Shown here: positions 21,746 through 34,339 of the stretch, piece after piece | Position numbering within the stretch: the first letter of the stretch is position 1 | Layout: each line of letters opens with the position of its first letter | From: Henricia sp. BOLD:AAB3569 | Lineage: Eukaryota; Echinodermata; Asteroidea; Spinulosida; Echinasteridae | NCBI GenBank assembly: GCA_037783545.1 | Contig: JBBELK010000997.1 | Coordinates: forward strand, 24,685-88,684 | Reading direction: 5' to 3' | DNA length: 64,000 nt | Program-made: the position numbers and the translations under genes | The notes under the pieces: model-generated | The model's input: only the letters and a program-made list of their open reading frames with translations | The model's database searches: none | Told to the model about the DNA's origin: nothing

Positions 21746-23110
21746 GTGTGTCCCAAATGCCGGCAAATTTGGAAATCAAGGAATTTTCCAACCAACTTCA
21801 AATTTTGCATGCTCCAAACTGTATATATTCCGCACTTGTCATGCAAAATTGACAGATTTTCGCTGGGAAATGACGGAGAAATTTCAGAGTTTAGGGAAAA
21901 CGGAGCTCGGCTACGTGGTTATTCCCCTAACCGTGGCTGTTGGAACACCCTGCGCCGCGATGGTGTACATTTGTACGGCCGTCGACTCACCCCAGATTGT
22001 GACGGGAATTAGGTCAAAGTGTGTCCCAAATGCCGGCAAATTTGGAAATCAAGGAATTTTCCAACCAACTTCAAATTTTGCATGCTCCAAACTGTATATA
22101 TTCCGCACTTGTCATGCAAAATTGACAGATTTTCGCTGGGAAATGACGGAGAAATTTCAGAGTTTAGGGAAAACGGAGCTCGGCTACGTGGTTATTCCCC
22201 TAACCGTGGCTGTTGGGACACCCTGCGCCGCGCTGGTGTACATTTGTACGGCCGTTGACTCACCCCAGATTTGGACGGGAATTAGGTCAAAGTGTGTCCC
22301 AAATGCCGGCAAATTTGGAAATCAAGGAATTTTCCAACCAACTTCAAATTTTGCATGCCCCAAACTGTATATATTCCGCACTTGTCATGCAAAATTGACA
22401 GATTTTCGCTGGGAAATGACGGAGAAATTTCAGAGTTTAGGGAAAACGGAGCTCGGCTACGTGGTTATTCCCCTAACCGTGGCTGTTGGGACACCCTGCG
22501 CCGCGCTGGTGTACATTTGTACGGCCATTGACTCACCCCAGATTGTGACGGGAATTAGGTCAAAGTGTGTCCCAAATGCCGGCAATTTTGGAAATCAAGG
22601 AATTTTCCAACCAACTTCAAATTTTGCATGCTCCAAACTGTATATATTCCGCACTTGTCATGCAAAATTGACAGATTTTCGCTGGGAAATGACGGAGAAA
22701 TTTCAGAGTTTAGGGAAAACGGAGCTCGGCTACGTGGTTATTCCCCTAACCGTGGCTGTTGGAACACCCTGCGCCGCGATGGTGTACATTTGTACGGCCG
22801 TTGACTCACCCCAGATTGTGACGGGAATTAGGTCAAAGTGTGTCCCAAATGCCGGCAAATTTGGAAATCAAGGAATTTTCCAACCAACTTCAAATTTTGC
22901 ATGCTCCAAACTGTATATATTCCGCACTTGTCATGCAAAATTGACAGATTTTCGCTGGGAAATGACGGAGAAATTTCAGAGTTTAGGGAAAACGGAGCTC
23001 GGCTACGTGGTTATTCCCCTAACCGTGGCTGTTGGAACACCCTGCGCCGCGATGGTGTACATTTGTACGGCCGTCGACTCACCCCAGATTGTGACGGGAA
23101 TTAGGTCAAA
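20927..23110 (+). repeat. Four-monomer HOR, 1,092 bp, two copies
   Basis: Units 20927-22018 and 22019-23110 share, in order, GATTTGGACGGG, GCATGCCCC/GGCCATTGAC, CGGCAATTTTGG with GCCGCGATGG, and a copy with GCCGCGATGG plus GGCCGTCGACTC. The last change creates a GTCGAC site. The block is nested in the overlap between the 1,604-bp and 4,879-bp families. Confidence 0.85.
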
Positions 23111-26100
23111 GTGTGTCCCAAATGCCGCCAAATTTGGAAATCAAGGAATTTTCCAACCAACTTCAAATTTTGCATGCTCCAAACTGTATATATTCCGCAC
23201 TTGTCATGCAAAATTGACAGATTTTCGCTGGGAAATGACGGAGAAATTTCAGAGTTTAGGGAAACGGAGCTCGGCTACGTGGTTATTCCCCTAACCGTGG
23301 CTGTTGGGACACCCTGCGCCGCGCTGGTGTACATTTGTACGGCCGTTGACTCACCCCAGATTGTGACGGGAATTAGGTCAAAGTGTGTCCCAAATGCCGG
23401 CAAATTTGGAAATCAAGGAATTTTCCAACCAACTACAAATTTTGCATGCTCCAAACTGTATATATTCCGCACTTGTCATGCAAAATTGACAGATTTTCGC
23501 TGGGAAATGACGGAGAAATTTCAGAGTTTAGGGAAAACGGAGCTCGGCTACGTGGTTATTCCCCTAACCGTGGCTGTTGGGACACCCTGCGCCGCGCTGG
23601 TGTACATTTGTACGGCCGTTGACTCACCCCAGATTGTGACGGGAATTAGGTCAAAGTGTGTCCCAAATGCCGGCAAATTTGGAAATCGAGGAATTTTCCA
23701 ACCAACTTCAAATTTTGCATGCTCCAAACTGTATATATTCCGCACTTGTCATGCAAAATTGACAGATTTTCGCTGGGAAATGACGGAGAAATTTCAGAGT
23801 TTAGGGAAAACGGAGCTCGGCTACGTGGTTATTCCCCTAACCGTGGCTGTTGGGACACCCTGCGCCGCGCTGGTGTACATTTGTACGGCCGTTGACTCAC
23901 CCCAGATTGTGACGGGAATTAGGTCAAAGTGTGTCCCAAATGCCGGCAAATTTGGAAATCAAGGAATTTTCCAACCAACTTCAAATTTTGCATGCTCCAA
24001 ACTGTATATATTCCGCACTTGTCATGCAAAATTGACAGATTTTCGCTGGGAAATGACGGATAAATTTCAGAGTTTAGGGAAAACGGAGCTCGGCTACGTG
24101 GTTATTCCTCTAACCGTGGCTGTTGGGACACCCTGTGCCGCGCTGGTGTACATTTGTACGGCCGTTGACTCACCCCAGATTGTGACGGGAATTAGGTCAA
24201 AGTGTGTCCCAAATGCCGCCAAATTTGGAAATCAAGGAATTTTCCAACCAACTACAAATTTTGCATGCTCCAAACTGTATATATTCCGCACTTGTCATGC
24301 AAAATTGACAGATTTTCGCTGGGAAATGACGGAGAAATTTCAGAGTTTGGGGAAAACGGAGCTCGGCTACGTGGTTATTCCCCAAGTGTACATTTGTACG
24401 GCCGTTGACTAACCCCAGATTGTGACGGGAATTAGGTCAAAGTGTGTCCCAAATGCCGGCAAATTTGGAAATCAAGGAATTTTCCAACCAACTTCAAATT
24501 TTGCATGCTCCAAACTGTATATATTCCGCAATTGTCATGCAAAATTGACAGATTTTTGCTGGGAAATGACGGAGAAATTTCAGAGTTTAGGGAAAACGGA
24601 GCTCGGCTACGTGGTTATTCCTCTAACCGTGGCTGTTGGGACACCCTGTGCCGCGCTGGTGTACATTTGTACGGCCGTTGACTCACCCCAGATTGTGACG
24701 GGAATTAGGTCAAAGTGTGTCCCAAATGCCGGCAAATTTGGAAATCAAGGAATTTTCCAACCAACTTCAAATTTTGCATGCTCCAAACTGTATATATTCC
24801 GCACTTGTCATGCAAAATTGACAGATTTTCGCTGGGAAATGACGGAGAAATTTCAGAGTTTAGGGAAAACGGAGCTCGGCTACGTGGTTATTCCCCTAAC
24901 CGTGGCTGTTGGGACACCCTGCGCCGCGCTGGTGTACATTTGTACGGCCGTTGACTCACCCCAGATTTTGACGGGAATTAGGTCAAAGTGTGTCCCAAAT
25001 GCCGGCAAATTTGGAAATCAAGGAATTTTCCAACCAACTTCAAATTTTGCATGCCCCAAACTGTATATATTCCGCACTTGTCATGCAAAATTGACAGATT
25101 TTCGCTGGGAAATGACGGAGAAATTTCAGAGTTTAGGGAAAACGGAGCTCGGCTACGTGGTTATTCCCCTAACCGTGGCTGTTGGGACACCCTGCGCCGC
25201 GCTGGTGTACATTTGTACGGCCATTGACTCACCCCAGATTGTGACGGGAATTAGGTCAAAGTGTGTCCCAAATGCCGGCAAATTTGGAAATCAAGGAATT
25301 TTCCAACCAACTTCAAATTTTGCATGCTCCAAACTGTATATATTCCGCACTTGTCATGCAAAATTGACAGATTTTCGCTGGGAAATGACGGAGAAATTTC
25401 AGAGTTTAGGGAAAACGGAGCTCGGCTACGTGGTTATTCCCCTAACCGTGGCTGTTGGAACACCCTGCGCCGCGATGGTGTACATTTGTACGGCCGTTGA
25501 CTCACCCCAGATTGTGACGGGAATTAGGTCAAAGTGTGTCCCAAATGCCGGCAAATTTGGAAATCAAGGAATTTTCCAACCAACTTCAAATTTTGCATGC
25601 TCCAAACTGTATATATTCCGCACTTGTCATGCAAAATTGACAGATTTTCGCTGGGAAATGACGGAGAAATTTCAGAGTTTAGGGAAAACGGAGCTCGGCT
25701 ACGTGGTTATTCCCCTAACCGTGGCTGTTGGAACACCCTGCGCCGCGATGGTGTACATTTGTACGGCCGTTGACTCACCCCAGATTGTGACGGGAATTAG
25801 GTCAAAGTGTGTCCCAAATGCCGGCAAATTTGGAAATCAAGGAATTTTCCAACCAACTTCAAATTTTGCATGCTCCAAACTGTATATATTCCGCACTTGT
25901 CATGCAAAATTGACAGATTTTCGCTGGGAAATGACGGAGAAATTTCAGAGTTTAGGGAAACGGAGCTCGGCTACGTGGTTATTCCCCTAACCGTGGCTGT
26001 TGGGACACCCTGCGCCGCGCTGGTGTACATTTGTACGGCCGTTGACTCACCCCAGATTGTGACGGGAATTAGGTCAAAGTGTGTCCCAAATGCCGGCAAA

Positions 26101-27170
26101 TTTGGAAATCAAGGAATTTTCCAACCAACTACAAATTTTGCATGCTCCAAACTGTATATATTCCGCACTTGTCATGCAAAATTGACAGATTTTCGCTGGG
26201 AAATGACGGAGAAATTTCAGAGTTTAGGGAAAACGGAGCTCGGCTACGTGGTTATTCCCCTAACCGTGGCTGTTGGGACACCCTGCGCCGCGCTGGTGTA
26301 CATTTGTACGGCCGTTGACTCACCCCAGATTGTGACGGGAATTAGGTCAAAGTGTGTCCCAAATGCCGGCAAATTTGGAAATCGAGGAATTTTCCAACCA
26401 ACTTCAAATTTTGCATGCTCCAAACTGTATATATTCCGCACTTGTCATGCAAAATTGACAGATTTTCGCTGGGAAATGACGGATAAATTTCAGAGTTTAG
26501 GGAAAACGGAGCTCGGCTACGTGGTTATTCCTCTAACCGTGGCTGTTGGGACACCCTGCGCCGCGCTGGTGTACATTTGTACGGCCGTTGACTCACCCCA
26601 GATTGTGACGGGAATTAGGTCAAAGTGTGTCCCAAATGCCGGCAAATTTGGAAATCAAGGAATTTTCCAACCAACTACAAATTTTGCATGCTCCAAACTG
26701 TATATATTCCGCACTTGTCATGCAAAATTGACAGATTTTCGCTGGGAAATGACGGAGAAATTTCAGAGTTTAGGGAAAACGGAGCTCGGCTACGTGGTTA
26801 TTCCCCTAACCGTGGCTGTTGGGACACCCTGCGCCGCGCTGGTGTACATTTGTACGGCCGTTGACTCACCCCAGATTGTGACGGGAATTAGGTCAAAGTG
26901 TGTCCCAAATGCCGGCAAATTTGGAAATCAAGGAATTTTCCAACCAACTTCAAATTTTGCATGCTCCAAACTGTATATATTCCGCACTTGTCATGCAAAA
27001 TTGACAGATTTTCGCTGGGAAATGACGGATAAATTTCAGAGTTTAGGGAAAACGGAGCTCGGCTACGTGGTTATTCCTCTAACCGTGGCTGTTGGGACAC
27101 CCTGTGCCGCGCTGGTGTACATTTGTACGGCCGTTGACTCACCCCAGATTGTGACGGGAATTAGGTCAAA
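22292..27170 (+). repeat. 18-monomer HOR, 4,879 bp, copy 1
   Basis: Fifteen 273-bp, two 272-bp and one 240-bp monomers. Rare alleles that recur 4,879 bases to the right include AAATCGAGG (23684 and 26384), GAGTTTGGGGAAAAC (near 24345), CCGCAATTGTC (near 24527), GATTTTGACGGG (near 24963), GATAAATTTC and GGCCGTCGACTC. The left boundary falls between about 22277 and 22354, because GATTTGGACGGG just before it is not shared by copy 2. Confidence 0.9.
26352..26624 (+). repeat. Chimeric monomer joining two neighbouring types
   Basis: It has AAATCGAGG, as in 23656, together with GATAAATTTC and CCTCTAACC, as in 23929. In the earlier set these markers are on separate adjacent monomers, so this copy looks like an exchange product between them. 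The chimera was carried into copy 2 at 31231. Confidence 0.65.
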
Positions 27171-30100
27171 GTGTGTCCCAAATGCCGGCAAATTTGGAAA
27201 TCAAGGAATTTTCCAACCAACTTCAAATTTTGCATGCCCCAAACTGTATATATTCCGCACTTGTCATGCAAAATTGACAGATTTTCGCTGGGAAATGACG
27301 GAGAAATTTCAGAGTTTAGGGAAAACGGAGCTCGGCTACGTGGTTATTCCCCTAACCGTGGCTGTTGGGACACCCTGCGCCGCGCTGGTGTACATTTGTA
27401 CGGCCATTGACTCACCCCAGATTGTGACGGGAATTAGGTCAAAGTGTGTCCCAAATGCCGGCAATTTTGGAAATCAAGGAATTTTCCAACCAACTTCAAA
27501 TTTTGCATGCTCCAAACTGTATATATTCCGCACTTGTCATGCAAAATTGACAGATTTTCGCTGGGAAATGACGGAGAAATTTCAGAGTTTAGGGAAAACG
27601 GAGCTCGGCTACGTGGTTATTCCCCTAACCGTGGCTGTTGGAACACCCTGCGCCGCGATGGTGTACATTTGTACGGCCGTTGACTCACCCCAGATTGTGA
27701 CGGGAATTAGGTCAAAGTGTGTCCCAAATGCCGGCAAATTTGGAAATCAAGGAATTTTCCAACCAACTTCAAATTTTGCATGCTCCAAACTGTATATATT
27801 CCGCACTTGTCATGCAAAATTGACAGATTTTCGCTGGGAAATGACGGAGAAATTTCAGAGTTTAGGGAAAACGGAGCTCGGCTACGTGGTTATTCCCCTA
27901 ACCGTGGCTGTTGGAACACCCTGCGCCGCGATGGTGTACATTTGTACGGCCGTCGACTCACCCCAGATTGTGACGGGAATTAGGTCAAAGTGTGTCCCAA
28001 ATGCCGCCAAATTTGGAAATCAAGGAATTTTCCAACCAACTTCAAATTTTGCATGCTCCAAACTGTATATATTCCGCACTTGTCATGCAAAATTGACAGA
28101 TTTTCGCTGGGAAATGACGGAGAAATTTCAGAGTTTAGGGAAACGGAGCTCGGCTACGTGGTTATTCCCCTAACCGTGGCTGTTGGGACACCCTGCGCCG
28201 CGCTGGTGTACATTTGTACGGCCGTTGACTCACCCCAGATTGTGACGGGAATTAGGTCAAAGTGTGTCCCAAATGCCGGCAAATTTGGAAATCAAGGAAT
28301 TTTCCAACCAACTACAAATTTTGCATGCTCCAAACTGTATATATTCCGCACTTGTCATGCAAAATTGACAGATTTTCGCTGGGAAATGACGGAGAAATTT
28401 CAGAGTTTAGGGAAAACGGAGCTCGGCTACGTGGTTATTCCCCTAACCGTGGCTGTTGGGACACCCTGCGCCGCGCTGGTGTACATTTGTACGGCCGTTG
28501 ACTCACCCCAGATTGTGACGGGAATTAGGTCAAAGTGTGTCCCAAATGCCGGCAAATTTGGAAATCGAGGAATTTTCCAACCAACTTCAAATTTTGCATG
28601 CTCCAAACTGTATATATTCCGCACTTGTCATGCAAAATTGACAGATTTTCGCTGGGAAATGACGGAGAAATTTCAGAGTTTAGGGAAAACGGAGCTCGGC
28701 TACGTGGTTATTCCCCTAACCGTGGCTGTTGGGACACCCTGCGCCGCGCTGGTGTACATTTGTACGGCCGTTGACTCACCCCAGATTGTGACGGGAATTA
28801 GGTCAAAGTGTGTCCCAAATGCCGGCAAATTTGGAAATCAAGGAATTTTCCAACCAACTTCAAATTTTGCATGCTCCAAACTGTATATATTCCGCACTTG
28901 TCATGCAAAATTGACAGATTTTCGCTGGGAAATGACGGATAAATTTCAGAGTTTAGGGAAAACGGAGCTCGGCTACGTGGTTATTCCTCTAACCGTGGCT
29001 GTTGGGACACCCTGTGCCGCGCTGGTGTACATTTGTACGGCCGTTGACTCACCCCAGATTGTGACGGGAATTAGGTCAAAGTGTGTCCCAAATGCCGCCA
29101 AATTTGGAAATCAAGGAATTTTCCAACCAACTACAAATTTTGCATGCTCCAAACTGTATATATTCCGCACTTGTCATGCAAAATTGACAGATTTTCGCTG
29201 GGAAATGACGGAGAAATTTCAGAGTTTGGGGAAAACGGAGCTCGGCTACGTGGTTATTCCCCAAGTGTACATTTGTACGGCCGTTGACTAACCCCAGATT
29301 GTGACGGGAATTAGGTCAAAGTGTGTCCCAAATGCCGGCAAATTTGGAAATCAAGGAATTTTCCAACCAACTTCAAATTTTGCATGCTCCAAACTGTATA
29401 TATTCCGCAATTGTCATGCAAAATTGACAGATTTTTGCTGGGAAATGACGGAGAAATTTCAGAGTTTAGGGAAAACGGAGCTCGGCTACGTGGTTATTCC
29501 TCTAACCGTGGCTGTTGGGACACCCTGTGCCGCGCTGGTGTACATTTGTACGGCCGTTGACTCACCCCAGATTGTGACGGGAATTAGGTCAAAGTGTGTC
29601 CCAAATGCCGGCAAATTTGGAAATCAAGGAATTTTCCAACCAACTTCAAATTTTGCATGCTCCAAACTGTATATATTCCGCACTTGTCATGCAAAATTGA
29701 CAGATTTTCGCTGGGAAATGACGGAGAAATTTCAGAGTTTAGGGAAAACGGAGCTCGGCTACGTGGTTATTCCCCTAACCGTGGCTGTTGGGACACCCTG
29801 CGCCGCGCTGGTGTACATTTGTACGGCCGTTGACTCACCCCAGATTTTGACGGGAATTAGGTCAAAGTGTGTCCCAAATGCCGGCAAATTTGGAAATCAA
29901 GGAATTTTCCAACCAACTTCAAATTTTGCATGCCCCAAACTGTATATATTCCGCACTTGTCATGCAAAATTGACAGATTTTCGCTGGGAAATGACGGAGA
30001 AATTTCAGAGTTTAGGGAAAACGGAGCTCGGCTACGTGGTTATTCCCCTAACCGTGGCTGTTGGGACACCCTGCGCCGCGCTGGTGTACATTTGTACGGC

Positions 30101-32049
30101 CATTGACTCACCCCAGATTGTGACGGGAATTAGGTCAAAGTGTGTCCCAAATGCCGGCAAATTTGGAAATCAAGGAATTTTCCAACCAACTTCAAATTTT
30201 GCATGCTCCAAACTGTATATATTCCGCACTTGTCATGCAAAATTGACAGATTTTCGCTGGGAAATGACGGAGAAATTTCAGAGTTTAGGGAAAACGGAGC
30301 TCGGCTACGTGGTTATTCCCCTAACCGTGGCTGTTGGAACACCCTGCGCCGCGATGGTGTACATTTGTACGGCCGTTGACTCACCCCAGATTGTGACGGG
30401 AATTAGGTCAAAGTGTGTCCCAAATGCCGGCAAATTTGGAAATCAAGGAATTTTCCAACCAACTTCAAATTTTGCATGCTCCAAACTGTATATATTCCGC
30501 ACTTGTCATGCAAAATTGACAGATTTTCGCTGGGAAATGACGGAGAAATTTCAGAGTTTAGGGAAAACGGAGCTCGGCTACGTGGTTATTCCCCTAACCG
30601 TGGCTGTTGGAACACCCTGCGCCGCGATGGTGTACATTTGTACGGCCGTTGACTCACCCCAGATTGTGACGGGAATTAGGTCAAAGTGTGTCCCAAATGC
30701 CGGCAAATTTGGAAATCAAGGAATTTTCCAACCAACTTCAAATTTTGCATGCTCCAAACTGTATATATTCCGCACTTGTCATGCAAAATTGACAGATTTT
30801 CGCTGGGAAATGACGGAGAAATTTCAGAGTTTAGGGAAACGGAGCTCGGCTACGTGGTTATTCCCCTAACCGTGGCTGTTGGGACACCCTGCGCCGCGCT
30901 GGTGTACATTTGTACGGCCGTTGACTCACCCCAGATTGTGACGGGAATTAGGTCAAAGTGTGTCCCAAATGCCGGCAAATTTGGAAATCAAGGAATTTTC
31001 CAACCAACTACAAATTTTGCATGCTCCAAACTGTATATATTCCGCACTTGTCATGCAAAATTGACAGATTTTCGCTGGGAAATGACGGAGAAATTTCAGA
31101 GTTTAGGGAAAACGGAGCTCGGCTACGTGGTTATTCCCCTAACCGTGGCTGTTGGGACACCCTGCGCCGCGCTGGTGTACATTTGTACGGCCGTTGACTC
31201 ACCCCAGATTGTGACGGGAATTAGGTCAAAGTGTGTCCCAAATGCCGGCAAATTTGGAAATCGAGGAATTTTCCAACCAACTTCAAATTTTGCATGCTCC
31301 AAACTGTATATATTCCGCACTTGTCATGCAAAATTGACAGATTTTCGCTGGGAAATGACGGATAAATTTCAGAGTTTAGGGAAAACGGAGCTCGGCTACG
31401 TGGTTATTCCTCTAACCGTGGCTGTTGGGACACCCTGCGCCGCGCTGGTGTACATTTGTACGGCCGTTGACTCACCCCAGATTGTGACGGGAATTAGGTC
31501 AAAGTGTGTCCCAAATGCCGGCAAATTTGGAAATCAAGGAATTTTCCAACCAACTACAAATTTTGCATGCTCCAAACTGTATATATTCCGCACTTGTCAT
31601 GCAAAATTGACAGATTTTCGCTGGGAAATGACGGAGAAATTTCAGAGTTTAGGGAAAACGGAGCTCGGCTACGTGGTTATTCCCCTAACCGTGGCTGTTG
31701 GGACACCCTGCGCCGCGCTGGTGTACATTTGTACGGCCGTTGACTCACCCCAGATTGTGACGGGAATTAGGTCAAAGTGTGTCCCAAATGCCGGCAAATT
31801 TGGAAATCAAGGAATTTTCCAACCAACTTCAAATTTTGCATGCTCCAAACTGTATATATTCCGCACTTGTCATGCAAAATTGACAGATTTTCGCTGGGAA
31901 ATGACGGATAAATTTCAGAGTTTAGGGAAAACGGAGCTCGGCTACGTGGTTATTCCTCTAACCGTGGCTGTTGGGACACCCTGTGCCGCGCTGGTGTACA
32001 TTTGTACGGCCGTTGACTCACCCCAGATTGTGACGGGAATTAGGTCAAA
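27171..32049 (+). repeat. 18-monomer HOR, 4,879 bp, copy 2
   Basis: It repeats copy 1 marker for marker: AAATCGAGG at 28563 and 31263, GAGTTTGGGGAAAAC near 29224, CCGCAATTGTC near 29406, GATTTTGACGGG near 29842. I noticed no differences inside the unit by eye. The match ends before 32098, where this side has ACTACAAATT against ACTTCAAATT at 27219. Confidence 0.9.
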
Positions 32050-33346
32050 GTGTGTCCCAAATGCCGGCAAATTTGGAAATCAAGGAATTTTCCAACCAAC
32101 TACAAATTTTGCATGCTCCAAACTGTATATATTCCGCACTTGTCATGCAAAATTGACAGATTTTCGCTGGGAAATGACGGAGAAATTTCAGAGTTTAGGG
32201 AAAACGGAGCTCGGCTACGTGGTTATTCCCCTAGTGTACATTTGTACGGCCGTTGACTAACCCCAGATTGTGACGGGAATTAGGTCAAAGTGTGTCCCAA
32301 ATGCCGGCAAATTTGGAAATCAAGGAATTTTCCAACCAACTTCAAATTTTGCATGCTCCAAACTGTATATATTCCGCACTTGTCATGCAAAATTGACAGA
32401 TTTTCGCCGGGAAATGACGGAGAAATTTCAGAGTTTAGGGAAACGGAGCTCGGCTACGTGGTTATTCCCCTAACCGTGGCTGTTGGGACACCCTGCGCTG
32501 CGCTGGTGTACGTTTGTACGGCCGTTGACTCACCCCAGATTGTGACGGGAATTAGGTCAAAGTGTGTCCCAAATGCCGGCAAATTTGGAAATCAAGGAAT
32601 TTTCCAACCAACTTCAAATTGTGCCTGCTCCAAACTGTATATATTCCGCACTTGTCATGCAAAATTGACAGATTTTCGCTGGGAAATGACGGAGAAATTT
32701 CAGAGTTTAGGGAAAACGGAGCTCGGCTACGTGGTTATTCCCCTAGTGTACATTTGTACGGCCGTTGACTAACCCCAGATTGTGACGGGAATTAGGTCAA
32801 AGTGTGTCCCAAATGCCGGCAAATTTGGAAATCAAGGAATTTTCCAACCAACTTCAAATTTGTCATGCTCCAAACTGTATATATTCCGCACTTGTCATGC
32901 AAAATTGACAGATTTTCGCTGGGAAATGACGGAGACATTTCAGAGTTTAGGGAAAACGGAGCTCGGCTACGTGGTTATTCCCCTAACCGTGGCTGTTGGG
33001 ACACCCTGCGCCGCGCTGGTGTACATTTGTACGGCCGTTGACTCACCCCAGATTGTGACGGGAATTAGGTCAAAGTGTGTCCCAAATGCCGGCAAATTTG
33101 GAAATCATGGAATTTTGCAACCAACTCCAAATTTTGCATGCTCCAAACTGTATATATTCCGCACTTGTCATGCAACATTGACAGATTTTCGCTGGGAAAT
33201 GACGGATAAATTTCAGAGTTTAGGGAAACGGAGCTCGGCTACGTGGTTATTCCCCTAACCGTGGCTGTTGGGACACCCTGCGCCGCGCTGGTGTACATTT
33301 GTACGGCCGTTGACTCATCCCAGATTGTGACGGGAATTAGGTCAAA
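32050..33346 (+). repeat. Transition block with first TA-junction short monomers
   Basis: Monomers 32050 and 32562 are 240 bp with junction CCCCTAGTGTAC, the direct 33-bp deletion allele, and both end in TGACTAA. Other markers are TTTTCGCCGGG (32290), GCGCTGCGCTGG with GTACGTTTG (near 32497), AATTGTGCCTG (32562), AAATTTGTCATG (32802) and CATGGAATTTTGCAACC with CAACATTG (33075). Variant density is higher than in the block to the left. Confidence 0.75.
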
Positions 33347-33586
33347 GTGTGTCCCAAATGCCGGCAAATTTGGAAATCAAGGAATTTTCCAACCAACTAC
33401 AAATTTTGCATGCTCCAAACTGTATATATTCCGCACTTGTCATGCAAAATTGACAGATTTTCGCTGGGAAATGACGGAGAAATTTCAGAGTTTAGGGAAA
33501 ACGGAGCTCGGCTACGTGGTTATTCCCCGAGTGTACATTTGTACGGCCGTTGACTAACCCCAGATTGTGACGGGAATTAGGTCAAA
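33347..33586 (+). repeat. 240-bp monomer, GA-junction deletion allele
   Basis: The deletion junction reads CCCCGAGTGTAC. Five copies have it: anchors 33347, 33587, 35159, 37277 and 37517. All lie between 33.3 and 37.8 kb, and all end in TGACTAA. Confidence 0.9.
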
Positions 33587-34099
33587 GTGTGTCCCAAATG
33601 CCGGCAAATTTGGAAATCAAGGAATTTTCCAACCAACTTCAAATTTTGCATGCTCCAAACTGTATATATTCCGCACTTGTCATGCAAAATTGACAGATTT
33701 TCGCCGGGAAATGACGGAGAAATTTCAGAGTTTAGGGAAAACGGAGCTCGGCTACGTGGTTATTCCCCGAGTGTACATTTGTACGGCCGTTGACTAACCC
33801 CAGATTGTGACGGGAATTAGGTCAAAGTGTGTCCCAAATGCCGGCAAATTTGGAAATCAAGGAATTTCCCAACCAACTTCAAATTTTGCATGCTCCAAAC
33901 TGTATATATTCCGCACTTGTCATGCAAAATTGACAGATTTTCGCTGGGAAATGACGGATAAATTTCAGAGTTTAGGGAAAACGGAGCTCGGCTACGTGGT
34001 TATTCCTCTAACCGTGGCTGTTGGGACACCCTGTGCCGCGCTGGTGTACATTTGTACGACCGTTAACTCACCCCAGATTGTGACGGGAATTAGGTCAAA

Positions 34100-34339
34100 G
34101 TGTGTCCCAAATGCCGGCAAATTTGGAAATCAAGGAATTTTCCAACCAACTTCAAATTTTGCATGCTCCAAACTGTATATATTCCGCACTTGTCATGCAA
34201 AATTGACAGATTTTCGCTGGGAAATGACGGAGAAATTTCAGAGTTTAGGGAAAACGGAGCTCGGCTACGTGGTTATTCCCCTAGTGTACATTTGTACGGC
34301 CGTTGACTAACCCCAGATTGTGACGGGAATTAGGTCAAA
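34100..34339 (+). repeat. 240-bp monomer, TA-junction deletion allele
   Basis: The junction CCCCTAGTGTAC is a plain removal of 33 bases from the consensus without substitution. Clean copies are at 32050, 32562, 34100, 35672, 38030, 40081, 40321 and 41380; indel-damaged ones are near 38542, 39327 and 39566. None is found left of 32 kb. Confidence 0.9.

Noticed and set aside
23548..23745. Reverse-strand frames of about 65 codons (also at 26244, 28427, 31123 and 63609)
   Set aside because: They appear only where a substitution (AAATCGAGG) or an indel removes a reverse-strand stop present in other monomers. They are accidental.
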